From Sipunculus nudus (taxonomy: Eukaryota > Annelida > Sipuncula > Golfingiida > Sipunculidae), in assembly GCA_026874595.1 (NCBI GenBank), contig CM049313.1, positions 73,154,659 to 73,218,658 on the forward strand: a DNA stretch of 64,000 nucleotides. The letters are read 5' to 3'. The position numbers were made by a program, and so were the translations under genes. Below, piece after piece: positions 47,077 through 58,550 of the stretch (its first letter is position 1; every line of letters starts with the position of its first letter). The notes beneath the pieces were generated by a model. The model was not told where the DNA came from. It did no database searches and saw only the letters and a list, made by a program, of their open reading frames with translations.

Positions 47077-48766
47077 AGAATTTCAGATATTATTTCACAT
47101 AACATGCAATGATGAAGCTCTTCACCAGGTCTCAAAACCAGCAACCCAGGGCTCGACATTAACAGTTAACAGTTTGCCTGAGGCAAGTAAAAATGGTATT
47201 AGGGCAACTAAAAGTCACCTCATACTTGCCAAACTAGGCAATAGGGTCTGACTGAACCTTTACATCAAGGCCAGATAAACCATCTTTGGAACCTGACCGA
47301 GTTGAGAAAAAAAGACTTGTGCAGCCGCACAATATATCACATATATAAATATAACATTTAGCAGATATTCCAAAGAACAAGCTTTCAGCAACCCATAAAA
47401 GGTAATAGGATCATAGTATATAAATATAAACTACAGGCTATAAATATATGCATTTAAAATCTGCTTAACTCTGTATCCAATGCGGAACACATTTTAAGAT
47501 GGAAAGTTCTTAAATGAACGCTGAGCAGCAGGTGCTGCAACTGCTCTCACTGAGGTCATGGAAGCACGTATATTGGTACATATTACATAATTACAGTTAT
47601 TAGCAATGTGATAAAATATATGATTAAATATACACAAAAACCTCAAGTTATCAACAAGGTAACTTTTAACTTGTGTTTGGTTAAGTCATGGACTTCTGAA
47701 CCTAGAGTTGCTGGATAGAGGACAGATGGAGACTATTTCATGTTGTATTTTAATTCATATTTTATGCATCTAATTTGTCTGATGTCTTTTTCAGACATTT
47801 GCAGACACAAATTTGACCATATGAGGGACTCCAGTTTGATTATTGATTGAATGAAATTTATATATCACTATACCGCCATTGGGAGGCAAAGGTGTTATGC
47901 ATTCCTCTTGGGTCTCTGGTTGATTTGTTAGGAACTTTACACAGGAAGTAATGACTTTTATGATGGAATTTTGAGGAGGTTTAGGGTAACAGTCCTTCAA
48001 ATTTTGAGCAAATCTTGATGGCCATGTATATTTTCCTTAAAAGGCTCAGTTTTGACACAGGTTGATTCTTTTGTCAAAGGTTCATGCAATCTATTGATAT
48101 GAATAAAACCCAGATCTTTTCCTTCCTTTCACTTAGAGAACTTGGTTACTGAAGCATTGTACTGCATATACTCATAACCATTGATGAAGGACTTAATTCT
48201 GGACTTGGACTCTAGTCTGGACTCATCCTCATTTTCAGGGACTTGGACTTAAGGTTCCTGAGCTTGAACTTGTTTTCAGACTCTGAGGTTAGTACTCAGG
48301 ATATCAGGCCGAGTTCATCTCAAGTTCAGTGGGAAAAGACTCTAACTAACTAAGACATAAACCAGGACATTCAGGTGGGGGACACACATATATAGACCCA
48401 TATATGTTAACTATTCACAGAATATAAAAAGAAAAATTACAAAACATATTAAAAAATTCAAGACTGAATATTCAAACCTTCTTCCCTGCTTTGGGAACTA
48501 ATTGTACTTAAAAAACCTAAGCAAAAGTATGTTTAAACTTTAACAGAAATATTCTAAATAATTTTGAATATCCAAGTGTATTAAATAAAAATATTTTTTT
48601 ATTAGACTTTTTTCAAGCTCTAAAAAACTCTAAAAGAAAACAGACTTGCACCCAGACTTGCACTTGGACCTGGATGGTGTGGACTTGACATCAGCACTGC
48701 TTATAACCAGTACAAGTTTGAAAGGTATCAACTACATAATCTAGTTTGTCGTTGTCCTTTTTTCAG
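47077..48766. other. Region upstream of the LOTUS gene exon
   Basis: Contains CAGGGCTCGACATTAAC at about 47148, which resembles a hAT-type terminus, but no partner end was found. Contains CTTGGACT-rich sequence at about 48195-48270 and 48645-48690. The 5' untranslated exon and promoter of the gene were not identified. Confidence 0.4.
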
Positions 48767-48961
48767 GCTCTCAACCATGGCAGAGCTGCCACCAGAAGTG
48801 AAACGTCAGGTCCGGTCTGTTCTACTGTCAAAAATTGGTGGTGTAAAACTTACAGATTTTCAAAGAGACTACCAGAATCTGATGGGCCACAAATTGGACT
48901 TCAATGGACTGGGTTATAAAAGCCTGACCTCCTTCATGAAGGCCATCCCCGATGTAGCCAG
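48767..48961 (+). CDS. LOTUS gene, first coding exon
   Basis: Acceptor TTTTTTCAG ends at 48766; ATG at 48777 in the context CAACCATGGCAG, close to a Kozak consensus; donor GTAGAT at 48962. It encodes most of the LOTUS domain, ending in DVA plus two bases of an arginine codon. Confidence 0.85.
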
Positions 48962-51900
48962 GTAGATTAGTTTATCTCTCATCCAACAGATGTCTCTCCA
49001 TCCCAATATGATAAACAGGCACCTAGTCTTTATGATTAATTACTGTTGTACTGCTTCTTTAAACCATCTTGTGTTCCTGCAGTGAGACCCATGTGTAAGA
49101 CATAATAAATCCTCATAAAGGAGAATAAATTGAATATTTTTATGTAAGTGTATGTATTGTTAAAAACTAAAATTGTTATTTAATTTGATTCTAAGGAGAA
49201 ATAGTATTTTTTTAATCAGAATCATTCTAAATTAGAACATCAGATGGTGTCTAAGAGCAGAAGAGGTTATCAGTATTACTGCACAATATTCATATATATA
49301 TATATATATTCATATAGTTTTGATTTCTTAAGTTGTGCTGTACAGCTACAAGGTGGCATGTGCCTTAATGTTTATGGCCCTTATTGTGCCCTGTTCAAGC
49401 TTTTTAGCTCAGCTGACTATAAGTCTTCTGAGCTATAGTCGTGGTCCTTTGTCCGTCGTCTGTCTGTCCGGCCGGCCATCCGTCCGTTAACAGGGCATGT
49501 TTTTAAACCGTTGGACCTAGGATTCCTAAATTTTGCATACCATTAGATGACCCCAAAATCTCCTACCATACCAAAAATTGGGTCATCAGAAATTCGTTCC
49601 TTCAAGATATTGAGGGAAAACCTCTGTTTTCCATAAAAAAGCCATTGTTACACTTAAAGGCTGCCTAATATCAAAATCACTGATCTGTTTGGATCATATT
49701 GAGTATTCACATTCTTTCATGCATTTTCTATTAACATACAAAAAATTAGGTCAGTGTTGGGTATTATTTTAAAGTTATGGGCCAAAATATAATGCAATTT
49801 TTAAAAAATCAGGAAATATATTTACTCACCTAACATGAGAATTGCTGAAGCTAGAGACTTTTTTTCAGGAATATAACTTTATTTAATCAAGATTCAATTG
49901 TTTACCCAAAATTAGATCTGAATTATGCAAATTTTTTCAAGTTATTAGCATAAATAAAAAAATCAATACCTTAAATTTTGTCCAACTTTGGCAATGGCAC
50001 GTTTTTTCCCTGTAAGCACTGTTGATTTAATTTTCACAGCATATATACATAAGGATTTAATCTTTTAAAATCTGAAATTTCAAAGGAATTGATTGAAAAA
50101 AGCAGCTTTTATTCAAGTTTTCATACACCATGTCAAGTGTTGTTTACATATAACCCACCTAGTAGTACAGCCTTTACCTGCATTATGTAACCTACCCCAG
50201 GCAGCTTGCCTTGGCTCAGCTTGGCCACTACCAGCAGGCTTCCCCTCTGCCCTGCACTTCCCCCCCCCCCCCCCCAGATGGTGCATAAACTAGATGAATG
50301 AACATTATTAATTTCTGTATTTGATTCATTCTTATTCTAGGCTATGCTACATTTAAGTTTTTGTATTGTACCGCCAGGGTTACAATGATTAAAGTGCACA
50401 TTTAATAGACCTTTTCCACGAGCATGCGCACTGCATGCGTTTGCGCTGTCATGTTTAAGGTTCGGGTCAGCTGACCCCCAGGCCTTACGTGAACAGAAGT
50501 GTAGGCCTACACAGGAGACGAGGATATCTCTTTCATTTGATTTTGAGCCCTTAGTGTTTAAGTGCCAAATAAATAGTAAACAGAATGCAAGTATACCCCA
50601 GTGACACGTACAGCATTGTACACTTTTGTTAATAATATTGTTTTATTGAAATTGGTAAGTTAACTTGTGAATATACCCACGCAGTACAAAACATTTTACA
50701 AACATTTTCGATAAGTTGCACAGATGTCTCAGCAGACCATTTATAAATCAAAAACATTTCTAAAATTATATAGCTGAAAAATGTTAGAATTATTAAAATG
50801 TGACAAATACATTTAAACTTTTATTGTATTGTTGAAAAATATAAACCTTTATATAAGAATAGTAATTAGTATCTTTGGTTTTTAATTATATATATAACTC
50901 TGTCAAATAATGTATATATACTATATATGAAAGAAATATTTTGATTACATTCTAAGAATGTTATGCATTTTTTTTCATAGGAAATATTTTTAAATGTAAC
51001 ACTGAAATGCAATAGAAATAAATAACATATTTTCCAGCAAATTTTAACAGGATAAAAATAAGGAAACATATTTACTTAGAAAAGGGTTCAAGGCATTGTT
51101 TTAACCATATTTTTTAAACAATTCAGAGCATTTTCTTTGTGAACTGTTTTGTGCTAACTGGGTATAAATGGGACGTTCATATTTCATAAATAAGAAGTTC
51201 ATGAACGTCATCTCTACTTTTGAGCAGCCTAGTTACCTTCATTATTTTTAATGCACTCAGCATTGATTGTCAGATGTAACACAGCTTTTCTTCATGAACA
51301 AGTTGTTTCATTCAGGTTCTCACGGTTGTCAAGGAGGCTACCAGTTTTAGTTAGCAACCTGCGTCTTTGTTGATACATATATCAGTTTCACCAGTAGTCT
51401 GTTGCACCTTTTTTTCACCTGTATTATAATATGCATAGCCTTAGACGAGCTTTTTCACATTAATTTTAAACATCCACTGGTCGGCCCCGCTTCAAAGCTA
51501 GGCAAAAATATAAGTTCAATATAAGCTAAAATAAGGCCCCCTCCTTGTTTTTTATTATACTGCAACAAACATTTGTCGTTTCATGATGGGCTTAGGTCAA
51601 TAATTGGTGATACTGGGGTTAAGACAACTTAATTCCACATGACAACAGTGCCAAAAACACAACTGCTTCCGCCTTTTACTCCCGCACACGTGTACAACCC
51701 CGAACCATAGATGTTAAATATCCCTGACAGGTGTCACAAGTGAAACGGAAAAGGTCTATTGTGCCCACAAAGTGGTGTATTGCTATGAAAGTGTGGATGT
51801 TCATCAGATAAGTAATTCCTTACTTCACAGGAGTAAAAACTTCACCAGGTGTGAAATTGACTATTAATTCCAGTAATAAATTAAAACTGGGATAGTAATT

Positions 51901-54900
51901 AGCACAATGATATTGATTGTCCATCATTCAACCAACAATTTGTATACTTATTTGAAAAGATGTTTTATTTTATCAAATTTACTGAATCTTTTATTTTATT
52001 TTGGTGAATAAAATTAAGCATGTACTGAAAACTCCAATGTGCAAAACTTTTTAATAGTGATTCAAGGAATAATCTTGTAGATGCCATGTTGTGGCATTAT
52101 TTTTTTTTAAATTCAGTTTAAACATTTGTAATTTAAAAATAATAAAATATATGTGTATGCTTAATATGACCCAATATGAGCTACACTCTGGATATATAAT
52201 GATAGCAACTTTTGCAACAATTCTAATATTTTAACTTATATTTTCAGTTTTTTTACTCTGTATATATAATGATTGCAACTTTTGCAACAATTCTAATATT
52301 TTAACTAATATTTTCAGTTTTTTTTATTGAAAAATTTATAAAATTTGTAAATAAAAAAAATGATTCAGATAAAAACTTCTTAATGAAAGAAGTGGAAATG
52401 CTAAAAAAAAATAGGCTTATATATAGACTTAAATGCATTATTCCCTTGAAAGTGAAATAAAGGTATTAGTCCATTCTGTCCACTTACCTGTCCATCTGTA
52501 AATTTTCATATGCATCACAGTATCTCAAAAGTTTTACTGTTTTGCTTCATGACAATCTTGTCAGAGTATTAGTTTGCAATCATATATTAAGAAATTTACT
52601 ATAACTAAGTAGGAGGGCCCCTTTCCTCTTACTTCTCATATTCTTATATAAATGAAAAACATTACAATAGAATATTTCTACATCCACCTTCGTGCTGCCC
52701 TCACTTTTCCCTTCTCCGAACCCCATCCCAAAGTCAGCCTTGGTAAACAAGAACAAGATGAATCAGATATATTCATACTTTGATATTTTGTATAACTATT
52801 CGTCCATAGGTACCTATGTACAGGCCAGAAATTATGTCAATATTTTGTAATATGTAGACATAGTGGGCATCACAATAATGTAAGTTGTCAAGACTAAAGA
52901 GATATTGTGTCATACAGTCACAAATTCATAAATCCCTTTATCAGCATAGTTATTCATAACATCATATCTGTCAAATTGAAATCTTGCAGACTTCCATACA
53001 CTTTAGATCCTTCAACAAATGGCCTTATCATCATTCTACTACTGCTTATTACTGCTGTCATTGCATTCATATTTGCTCAAATATATCACAATTTTCAACC
53101 CCTCCTAAATAAATAAAAAATAAACCTTTATATTTTACTCTATTAATCCATCAGTCAGGTAATTTCATTTATCATTTACTCACATATTACATTACAGTTC
53201 TTTATAATAGCCAAACATGTCCATGATATTCATAAGCTTTATCGATTTATATAGTATCACAGTAGAGAAACATTTATAGTCCAGTCATGATCAGCTGAGC
53301 GCCGTGAACCATGGGTCCCTTGTTATCACTTGTTTACAGGGGTAAGCAAACGGTTTTGGAATGAATTATTGGTAAATACCATAGTTTTTAGGAGAAAACA
53401 CAATATTATATGTTTATTTACATACCTGGTATGTACTAAAGTCCCTTTAAGCTCATTAATCTGATGAATGCACAATATTCAAAGTCATATTCAAACCTAA
53501 ATTTTAAAGAAAAGGTTCATAATTCCCTAACAGTGAAGTTGCACAAGAGGATACATTAACATGTTTCTTCATGTCCTTCCTCCCATCTTTCCACTTGTTT
53601 GTAGTATTAGTTTGTTGATGCATTTTAAGCCAACGTTTTTATCCCATACTTTCCATCTTTCAAATAAAGCTCATGTAGAAAAAAAACTATGAATTTTTGG
53701 GACAAGTCATGATCCACTTAGACAAATTTTAAGCCAAAATTTTCATCCCAAACCTTTCAGTTTTCCTAAATAGGTCACACAAATATATGAGAAGATCAGT
53801 ATTAAACTTGAGGTCACAAGGTCAAAGCCAAGGTCACGACTTCCTTATGGTACTGAATTTCACACTGACCATGCAGACTTACAGTATAATACAGTCAGTG
53901 TATTTATGTACATGTATTTTATAGTTGTTGCATATGTTGTAGTTTATTGATATTTTGAGATAAAAAAAAGTATTGCTTTAAATTAATAAACCTAATACAT
54001 ACATGCATGTCCATTCATGCCATTGGGTTTTCCATGTAGGCCTATGCAATCAAGCTCATGACCAACTTCTTTTGTAGACAAATTTGAAGCCAAATTTGTC
54101 ATACAAAGTTATATATATGTCCAGCTGCCAATGTCCATAATATATTGTCTTTTTTGGCAAATTTTGACCTCTGATCATCAGTGTTTTATTATGTCCAAAT
54201 GTAAACCCCAGAATGATTCTCCTAATGATACAATTTTAAGATGATGTAATGATTAAATAATATGCTGAAATGATAACAGGTAGTATAATGAATTATTTGC
54301 AGACTAGAATTCGGTGAAGCAGACAACACATGCAGGCTGTTTGGTGTTGTAGACAGGGACCAGTTTGCTTTTGTCTCTCCTATCGTTGAGAAAGCACAAG
54401 GTAAGTTCGCTGATCATAACAGATTATTAAATCCAAATAAAATCATCCAGCTTCAAACTTCAAACTTTCTATATACCAACACACAGAGCATATTCTCAGC
54501 TTTAAGGAAGTGTACATATCAAGCAGTCACAGACCATAAGTTTATAAAATATGAAGGAAAACTGAAACAATTGGGGCCTGCCTAATCACTCTTTTGAAAG
54601 AGCACATTTTCTTAGGATTTCCTGAAAATGATGCTAATTACTCATTTTTTACTTTTTTTCAACAGCAATTAGTTTTTCCTCATTTTTTGCTTGAAAGAAT
54701 TACAATATAAACTATATTGTTTCAACATAAACAATCCAGTTAGAACAAGAATGGGACATTTCCGTACTTTTTGTGTGCAAATGTCCAGCATGTGTCACAA
54801 CATGTAGAAAATGCCCATATATTCATGAATTGCGATGTGCGCCATGTATATGCATTGACATATATATGTAAATATTTACACAGTTGTGTTATGCAAATCA

Positions 54901-57856
54901 CATCTTTTATCTGTCTGTGATAAAAAATGGGTAATTGATGCTTATTTTTCCTTTTTTCACTCTTTATTTCAATGAAATCTACTCTTTTTTTTTTCCAGAG
55001 CACTTATTCTTTTGTATTCAGTCCTTTACTGTTGGCAGGCCTACAGTGCTTATACATGCTCATCAGGCAATTCTGAGACTGTGGTCACTATGAGATGAAA
55101 TGGCAGGATCAGTAATGAGAACAGTCTTTAATTAATAGTCCCTCTTGTTTCCTTTCTCTTTTCATAAGGGCGGAATGCCGGGAAGAAGACCAACCAGTCG
55201 CCTCTTGCTTCCGACCTGAAGGCGATCGACCACAGAGGGAAGCCAAACTACTTTAATATGAGCAATATGACAATAGCTGAAAAACGGGATGTCTGGAAGC
55301 AGCAGCTTGTTCCCAATATGCAGGGCCTTTATGCTGTGTGCTTCAAGTTTAAAGAAAATAAGCCAAAGCCAACCAGAGAGGTACTTACATTAGGTTAACT
55401 TTTTTATTATGCCCCCGCAACAAAGTGGTCGGGGCATATAGTTTTACCCATGTCCGTCATTCTGTCATTCCGTCCTTCCGTCATTCCGAAATGAAACAGT
55501 TGTACGGACTTTTTTTCGCAATGCCTGCAGATATTGGCCTGATTTTTTGTGTGTGGGCAGATATAGACCAGTTACAGATCGAATTCGCGTTTCGTCCTGG
55601 TTGATCTACTTTTGACCGTTTTACAGCTCCTGAACATAGAAAATTTCATGAAAAATATGAAATTTCATGACAAATACACATGTACGTTTTTTTTTTCTCA
55701 GTGCCTGCAGATATTGGCCTGATTTTTGGTGTGTGGACAGATATAGACCAGTTACAGATCGAGTTCGCGTTTCGTCCTGGTTGACCTAATTTTGACCGTT
55801 TTACGGCTCCTAAACTTAGAAATTTTCATGAAAAATAGAAATATTCATGACAGATACACATGTACGGACTTTTTTTCGCAATGCCTGCAGATATTGGCCT
55901 AATTTTTGGTGTGTGGGCAGATAAAGACCAGTTACAGATCGAGTTCGCGTTTCGTCCCGGTTGACTTACTTTTGACCGTTTTACGGCTCCTGAACATAGA
56001 AAATTTCATGAAAAATATGAAATTTCATGACAAATACACATGTACAGACATTTTTTCGCAATGCCTGCAGATATTGGCCTGAATTTTGGTTTGTCGGCAG
56101 ATATTGACCAGTTACAGATGGAGTTCACGTTTTGTCCCAGTTGACCTATTTTTGACCATTTGACGGTGCTCTAACATAGAAAATTTCATAAAAAAGGTGC
56201 ACATGTATGGACTTTTTTTCGCAGTGCCTGCAGATATGGGCCTGATTTTTGGTGTGTAGGCAGATAATGACCAGTTACAGATCGAGTTCTTGTTTTGTCT
56301 CAGTTGACCTACTTCTGACCATTTGACTGCTCCTGAACATAGAAAGCTTCATGAAAAATATAAATTTTCATAACAAATGCATATGTACTAAATTTTTTCC
56401 TCAATGCCTGCAGATACCACCCTGATTTTTTTTTTGTGGGCAGATAATGACAGTTACAGATCGAGTTTGCGTTTCATCCTGGTTGACCTACTTTTGATTG
56501 TTTTACGGATCCTAAACATAGAAAATTTCATGAAAGACAGAAATTTTTATGGAAAATGCACATGTATGGACTTTTTTTCACAATTCCTGCATATACTGGC
56601 ATGATTTTTGGTGTGTTGCTTGATAATGACCTGTTACAAATCGAGTTTGCATTTTGCCCTTGTTGACCTACTTTTGACCATACGACACCTCCTGAACTTA
56701 AAAAATTTTCCAAATTTTACAAATGTTTCTAATTTGCCCAAGGCGGGGGCTTTCGTGTCATTCCGACACATCTAGTTTTACAGAAACACATTGATTTTAC
56801 TTTTCCTTTAAAACAAAACATGATATTTCAGACCATTTTCATGAAAAGAGACAGAACTGAAAATAGTTGTGATTGATGCAGCTATTTTATATATTCTAAA
56901 GGGGACTTCTTTGATTATTAGATAAAATACTTTTTTCTCATTGTTTAACAATATAATTTGATTGAAAATGAACAACTGGTGAGTTATCTCACTTATTAGA
57001 TTACCTGTGCCACAGATAGAACCCTTTCATTTGTGAATTATTTGATGTTATATTGTGTATGGCTGTGTATTTGCAGGAAGTCACTGAGCAGTTTGGCAAA
57101 GTTGGAAATGTCATAGATGTCAGTTTTACACCAAGGTGAGTCTCAACCCCTTCAGAATACTGTAAGGCTAAACAAATAAAAGGTATGGTTCTCAGGCACC
57201 GCCTGCACCAATTTATAACCCCCCACATCAAAAATTTTTATTTTGATTTTCTTCTTTCAGGAAGATAAAATTATACAATTTCCTATGTTTTGAAGTGTTT
57301 TTACCTATTAAGCAAGAAACTTATGTTATTTCATGCTTTTTCCTGATAATATGACATTCTTATCAAAACATAAAAATAAAGGGGGGGTGGGGAAATAAAG
57401 CAGGCTTGCTCTGAATTCTGGAAAAAAAGGTGCCTGAGAACCATACTTATTTTGGCCATATTTCACTCTTTTTGTACACACCATGCTTTTATATATCCTG
57501 AGTTGATGGTAAAAACATGTCAAGTCGGCACTTGCTTGTGTAGCTTGTCTAGCCATTTTCGCATACAACATGGAACTACTTAAAACAGAAATTACTTTGC
57601 AACTGTCTCAGCATACTCAGCAAACAACAATTTGCTACCGTCTCTTTTTGCAGGTATGCATTTATACGATACAAAACAAAGAACGAGTGTCTCAAAGCCT
57701 TGGAGGAGTTTGAAGCTGAGCACAGCCTTAGAGTTCCAGAGGAAAAATCTGAGGCTAAACATGTGATTAAAGGTCTGGACAAAGAGAGAGAGGTCAGGAT
57801 GGGGTCAGCTCTAGCCACCATACCAGATCGAGTCACTGATTCTCTTATAAGTTCAG
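48767..57856 (+). CDS. LOTUS/OST-HTH plus RRM-like protein (partial, five coding exons)
   Basis: Coding exons: 48777-48961 (exon starts at 48767), 54303-54400, 55169-55380, 57077-57135 and 57654-57856. All have AG acceptors and GT donors, and phases 2, 1, 0, 2, 1 connect without a stop, giving about 252 residues before the window's last recognised exon. Residues 1-75 look like a LOTUS/OST-HTH winged helix (VKRQVRSVLLSKIGG, LTDFQRDYQNLMG, LGYKSLTSFMKAIPDV), a fold found in germline RNA regulators such as Oskar, TDRD5, TDRD7 and MARF1. Residues ~152-205 look like an RRM: LYAVCFKF, EVTEQFGKVGNVIDVSF, YAFIRYKTKNECLKALEEF. Such proteins act in cytoplasmic RNA regulation, often in germ granules; that role here is inferred. 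The acceptor just before the ATG implies an upstream untranslated exon. The 3' end was not found. Tudor domains, if any, lie beyond. Confidence 0.85.
50404..51760. mobile_element. Non-autonomous TIR transposon (1357 bp)
   Basis: AATAGACCTTTTCC at 50404-50417 is the exact inverted match of GGAAAAGGTCTATT at 51747-51760. A second inverted pair lies inside: GGTTCGGG (about 50460) and CCCGAACC (about 51700). The TA within the ends could be a TA target site, suggesting Tc1/mariner-like mobilisation; this is not certain. No transposase frame is present. Confidence 0.75.
52195..52335 (+). repeat. 70-bp tandem duplication
   Basis: GCAACTTTTGCAACAATTCT occurs at about 52205 and 52275 with matching flanks (ATATATAATGAT before, ATATTTTCAGTTTTTT after). 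Confidence 0.9.
53324..54302. other. Intron sequence with AGGTCA-repeat fragment
   Basis: About 53600-53860 is a diverged fragment of the unit seen in family A elements 2 and 3 (ATTTTAAGCC, TTTTCATCCCAAACC, GAGGTCACAAGGTCAAAG). No exon was seen before 54303. Confidence 0.6.
54303..54400 (+). CDS. LOTUS gene, second coding exon
   Basis: Acceptor TATTTGCAG up to 54302 and donor GTAAGT at 54401. In the phase set by the previous exon it reads RLEFGEADNTCRLFGVVDRD and onward to VEKAQ, without stops. It supplies the wing strands that end a LOTUS fold. Confidence 0.85.
55169..55380 (+). CDS. LOTUS gene, third coding exon
   Basis: Acceptor TTCATAAG up to 55168 and donor GTACTT at 55381. It reads GRNAGKKTNQSPLASDLKAI, then a charged linker, then GLYAVCFKFKENKPKPTRE, the first RRM strand and the start of its first helix. 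The open frame has a higher GC content than the flanking intron. Confidence 0.85.
55402..56775 (+). mobile_element. Helitron-like element with seven ~180-bp repeats in a LOTUS-gene intron
   Basis: The 5' end is TTATGCCCCCGCAACAAAG with the pairing half GGGGCATA. Then come a GTCATTCCGTCCTTCC microsatellite and seven units starting TGTACGGACTTTTTTTC at 55501, 55681, 55861, 56041, 56204, 56384 and 56563. The 3' end is GGCGGGGGCTTTCGTGTC with ATTCC loop and GACAC, then ATCTAG followed by T: a hairpin (56755-56769) a few bases before CTAG, the hallmark of Helitron 3' ends. No Rep/helicase is present, so it is non-autonomous. Confidence 0.82.
57077..57135 (+). CDS. LOTUS gene, fourth coding exon
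   Basis: A 59-base exon with acceptor TATTTGCAG and donor GTGAGT. It reads EVTEQFGKVGNVIDVSFTP plus two bases of an arginine codon: RRM helix 1 and strand 2. Confidence 0.82.
57183..57446 (+). mobile_element. 264-bp MITE with perfect 18-bp TIRs
   Basis: GTATGGTTCTCAGGCACC (57183-57200) and GGTGCCTGAGAACCATAC (57429-57446) are exact inverted copies. If TA is the target duplication the TIR is 16 bp. It shares its interior with the element at 11999-12293. It sits in the intron before the last LOTUS exon. Confidence 0.85.
57654..57856 (+). CDS. LOTUS gene, fifth coding exon
   Basis: Acceptor TCTTTTTGCAG and donor GTATAA. It reads RYAFIRYKTKNECLKALEEF (RNP1-like strand 3 and helix 2), then a charged tail with KGLDKEREVRMGSALATIPD, ending in phase 1 within SLISSG. 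Confidence 0.85.
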
Positions 57857-58304
57857 GTATAACCCACACATTATTTACTCTGTTAGGGGTGCCTATAAAA
57901 GGGGACCGAACTGTTTTGCTAGTGAAGCTTGCTTTTCTAGCAAAGCCTAACGTAGATCATGTTAGCCACCGGCAAGAGTTAGAATCTGGAATATGCCCAA
58001 TATTTCCCCTGAGTAAACTGTTTTTGCGAACATATTATGACTGTCCAGGATGACCCCAAACTATTGGGCCTTGGGTACTTAGTTGGTTTGAGTAATTACT
58101 GCCACAGTTCACCAAAAATATAAATCCTTGGTTTAATTAACAAACTTCTGAATACAGAACCCTATGAAGAAGGGTGTGTTTCAGGGTGCATATAAAAGCA
58201 GACTGAACTGTCTTGCTAGTAAAGCTTGCTTTTCAGGTGCCACTGAAATGGTTGGAATCTGGGATCAGCCCAGTATGTACCCATGAGCTAAATGTTAACA
58301 ATAA

Positions 58305-58550
58305 TTGTATCCGCCAAAACAAAGTTTTGCGGAAACTACATTTTTGACAGAGTCCTGCCGCCTGGTCGCATGTGAACTGGTGCCAAAATATTTTGCGTTG
58401 ACCTCTTACCTTACCTCTTTCCAGTGCATTGATCTGTGCGTCTGTTTTGACACATTATTCCACATATCTTCAGAACCATTTCACCAATCAGGCCAAAAAT
58501 TTTACACAAATGTATCCCTTAGATAGCTTTATAACATACACATGGTCATC
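58305..58550 (+). repeat. Truncated family C 5' part
   Basis: TTGTATCCGCCAAAACAAAG and GTTTTGCGGAAAC form the family C 5' hairpin. It is followed by blocks matching 38690-38940 (GAGTCCTGCCGCC, GTGAACTGGTGCC, TTTATAACATACACA). The copy ends near the DIRS-type element, and no CTAG end was found. Confidence 0.72.

Larger units (their letters stand above)
49401..53323 (+). mobile_element. Family A element 7, interrupted by a TIR transposon
   Basis: Start TTTTTAGCTCAGCTGACTATAAG and end TCAGCTGAGCGCCGTGAACC with ATGGGTCCCTTGTT. The 5' part (to about 50280, including a C-run at 50261) parallels the element at 40432. A 1357-bp TIR element (50404-51760) interrupts it. It lies in the first visible intron of the LOTUS gene. 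That 5' and 3' ends belong to one insertion is inferred. Confidence 0.7.
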
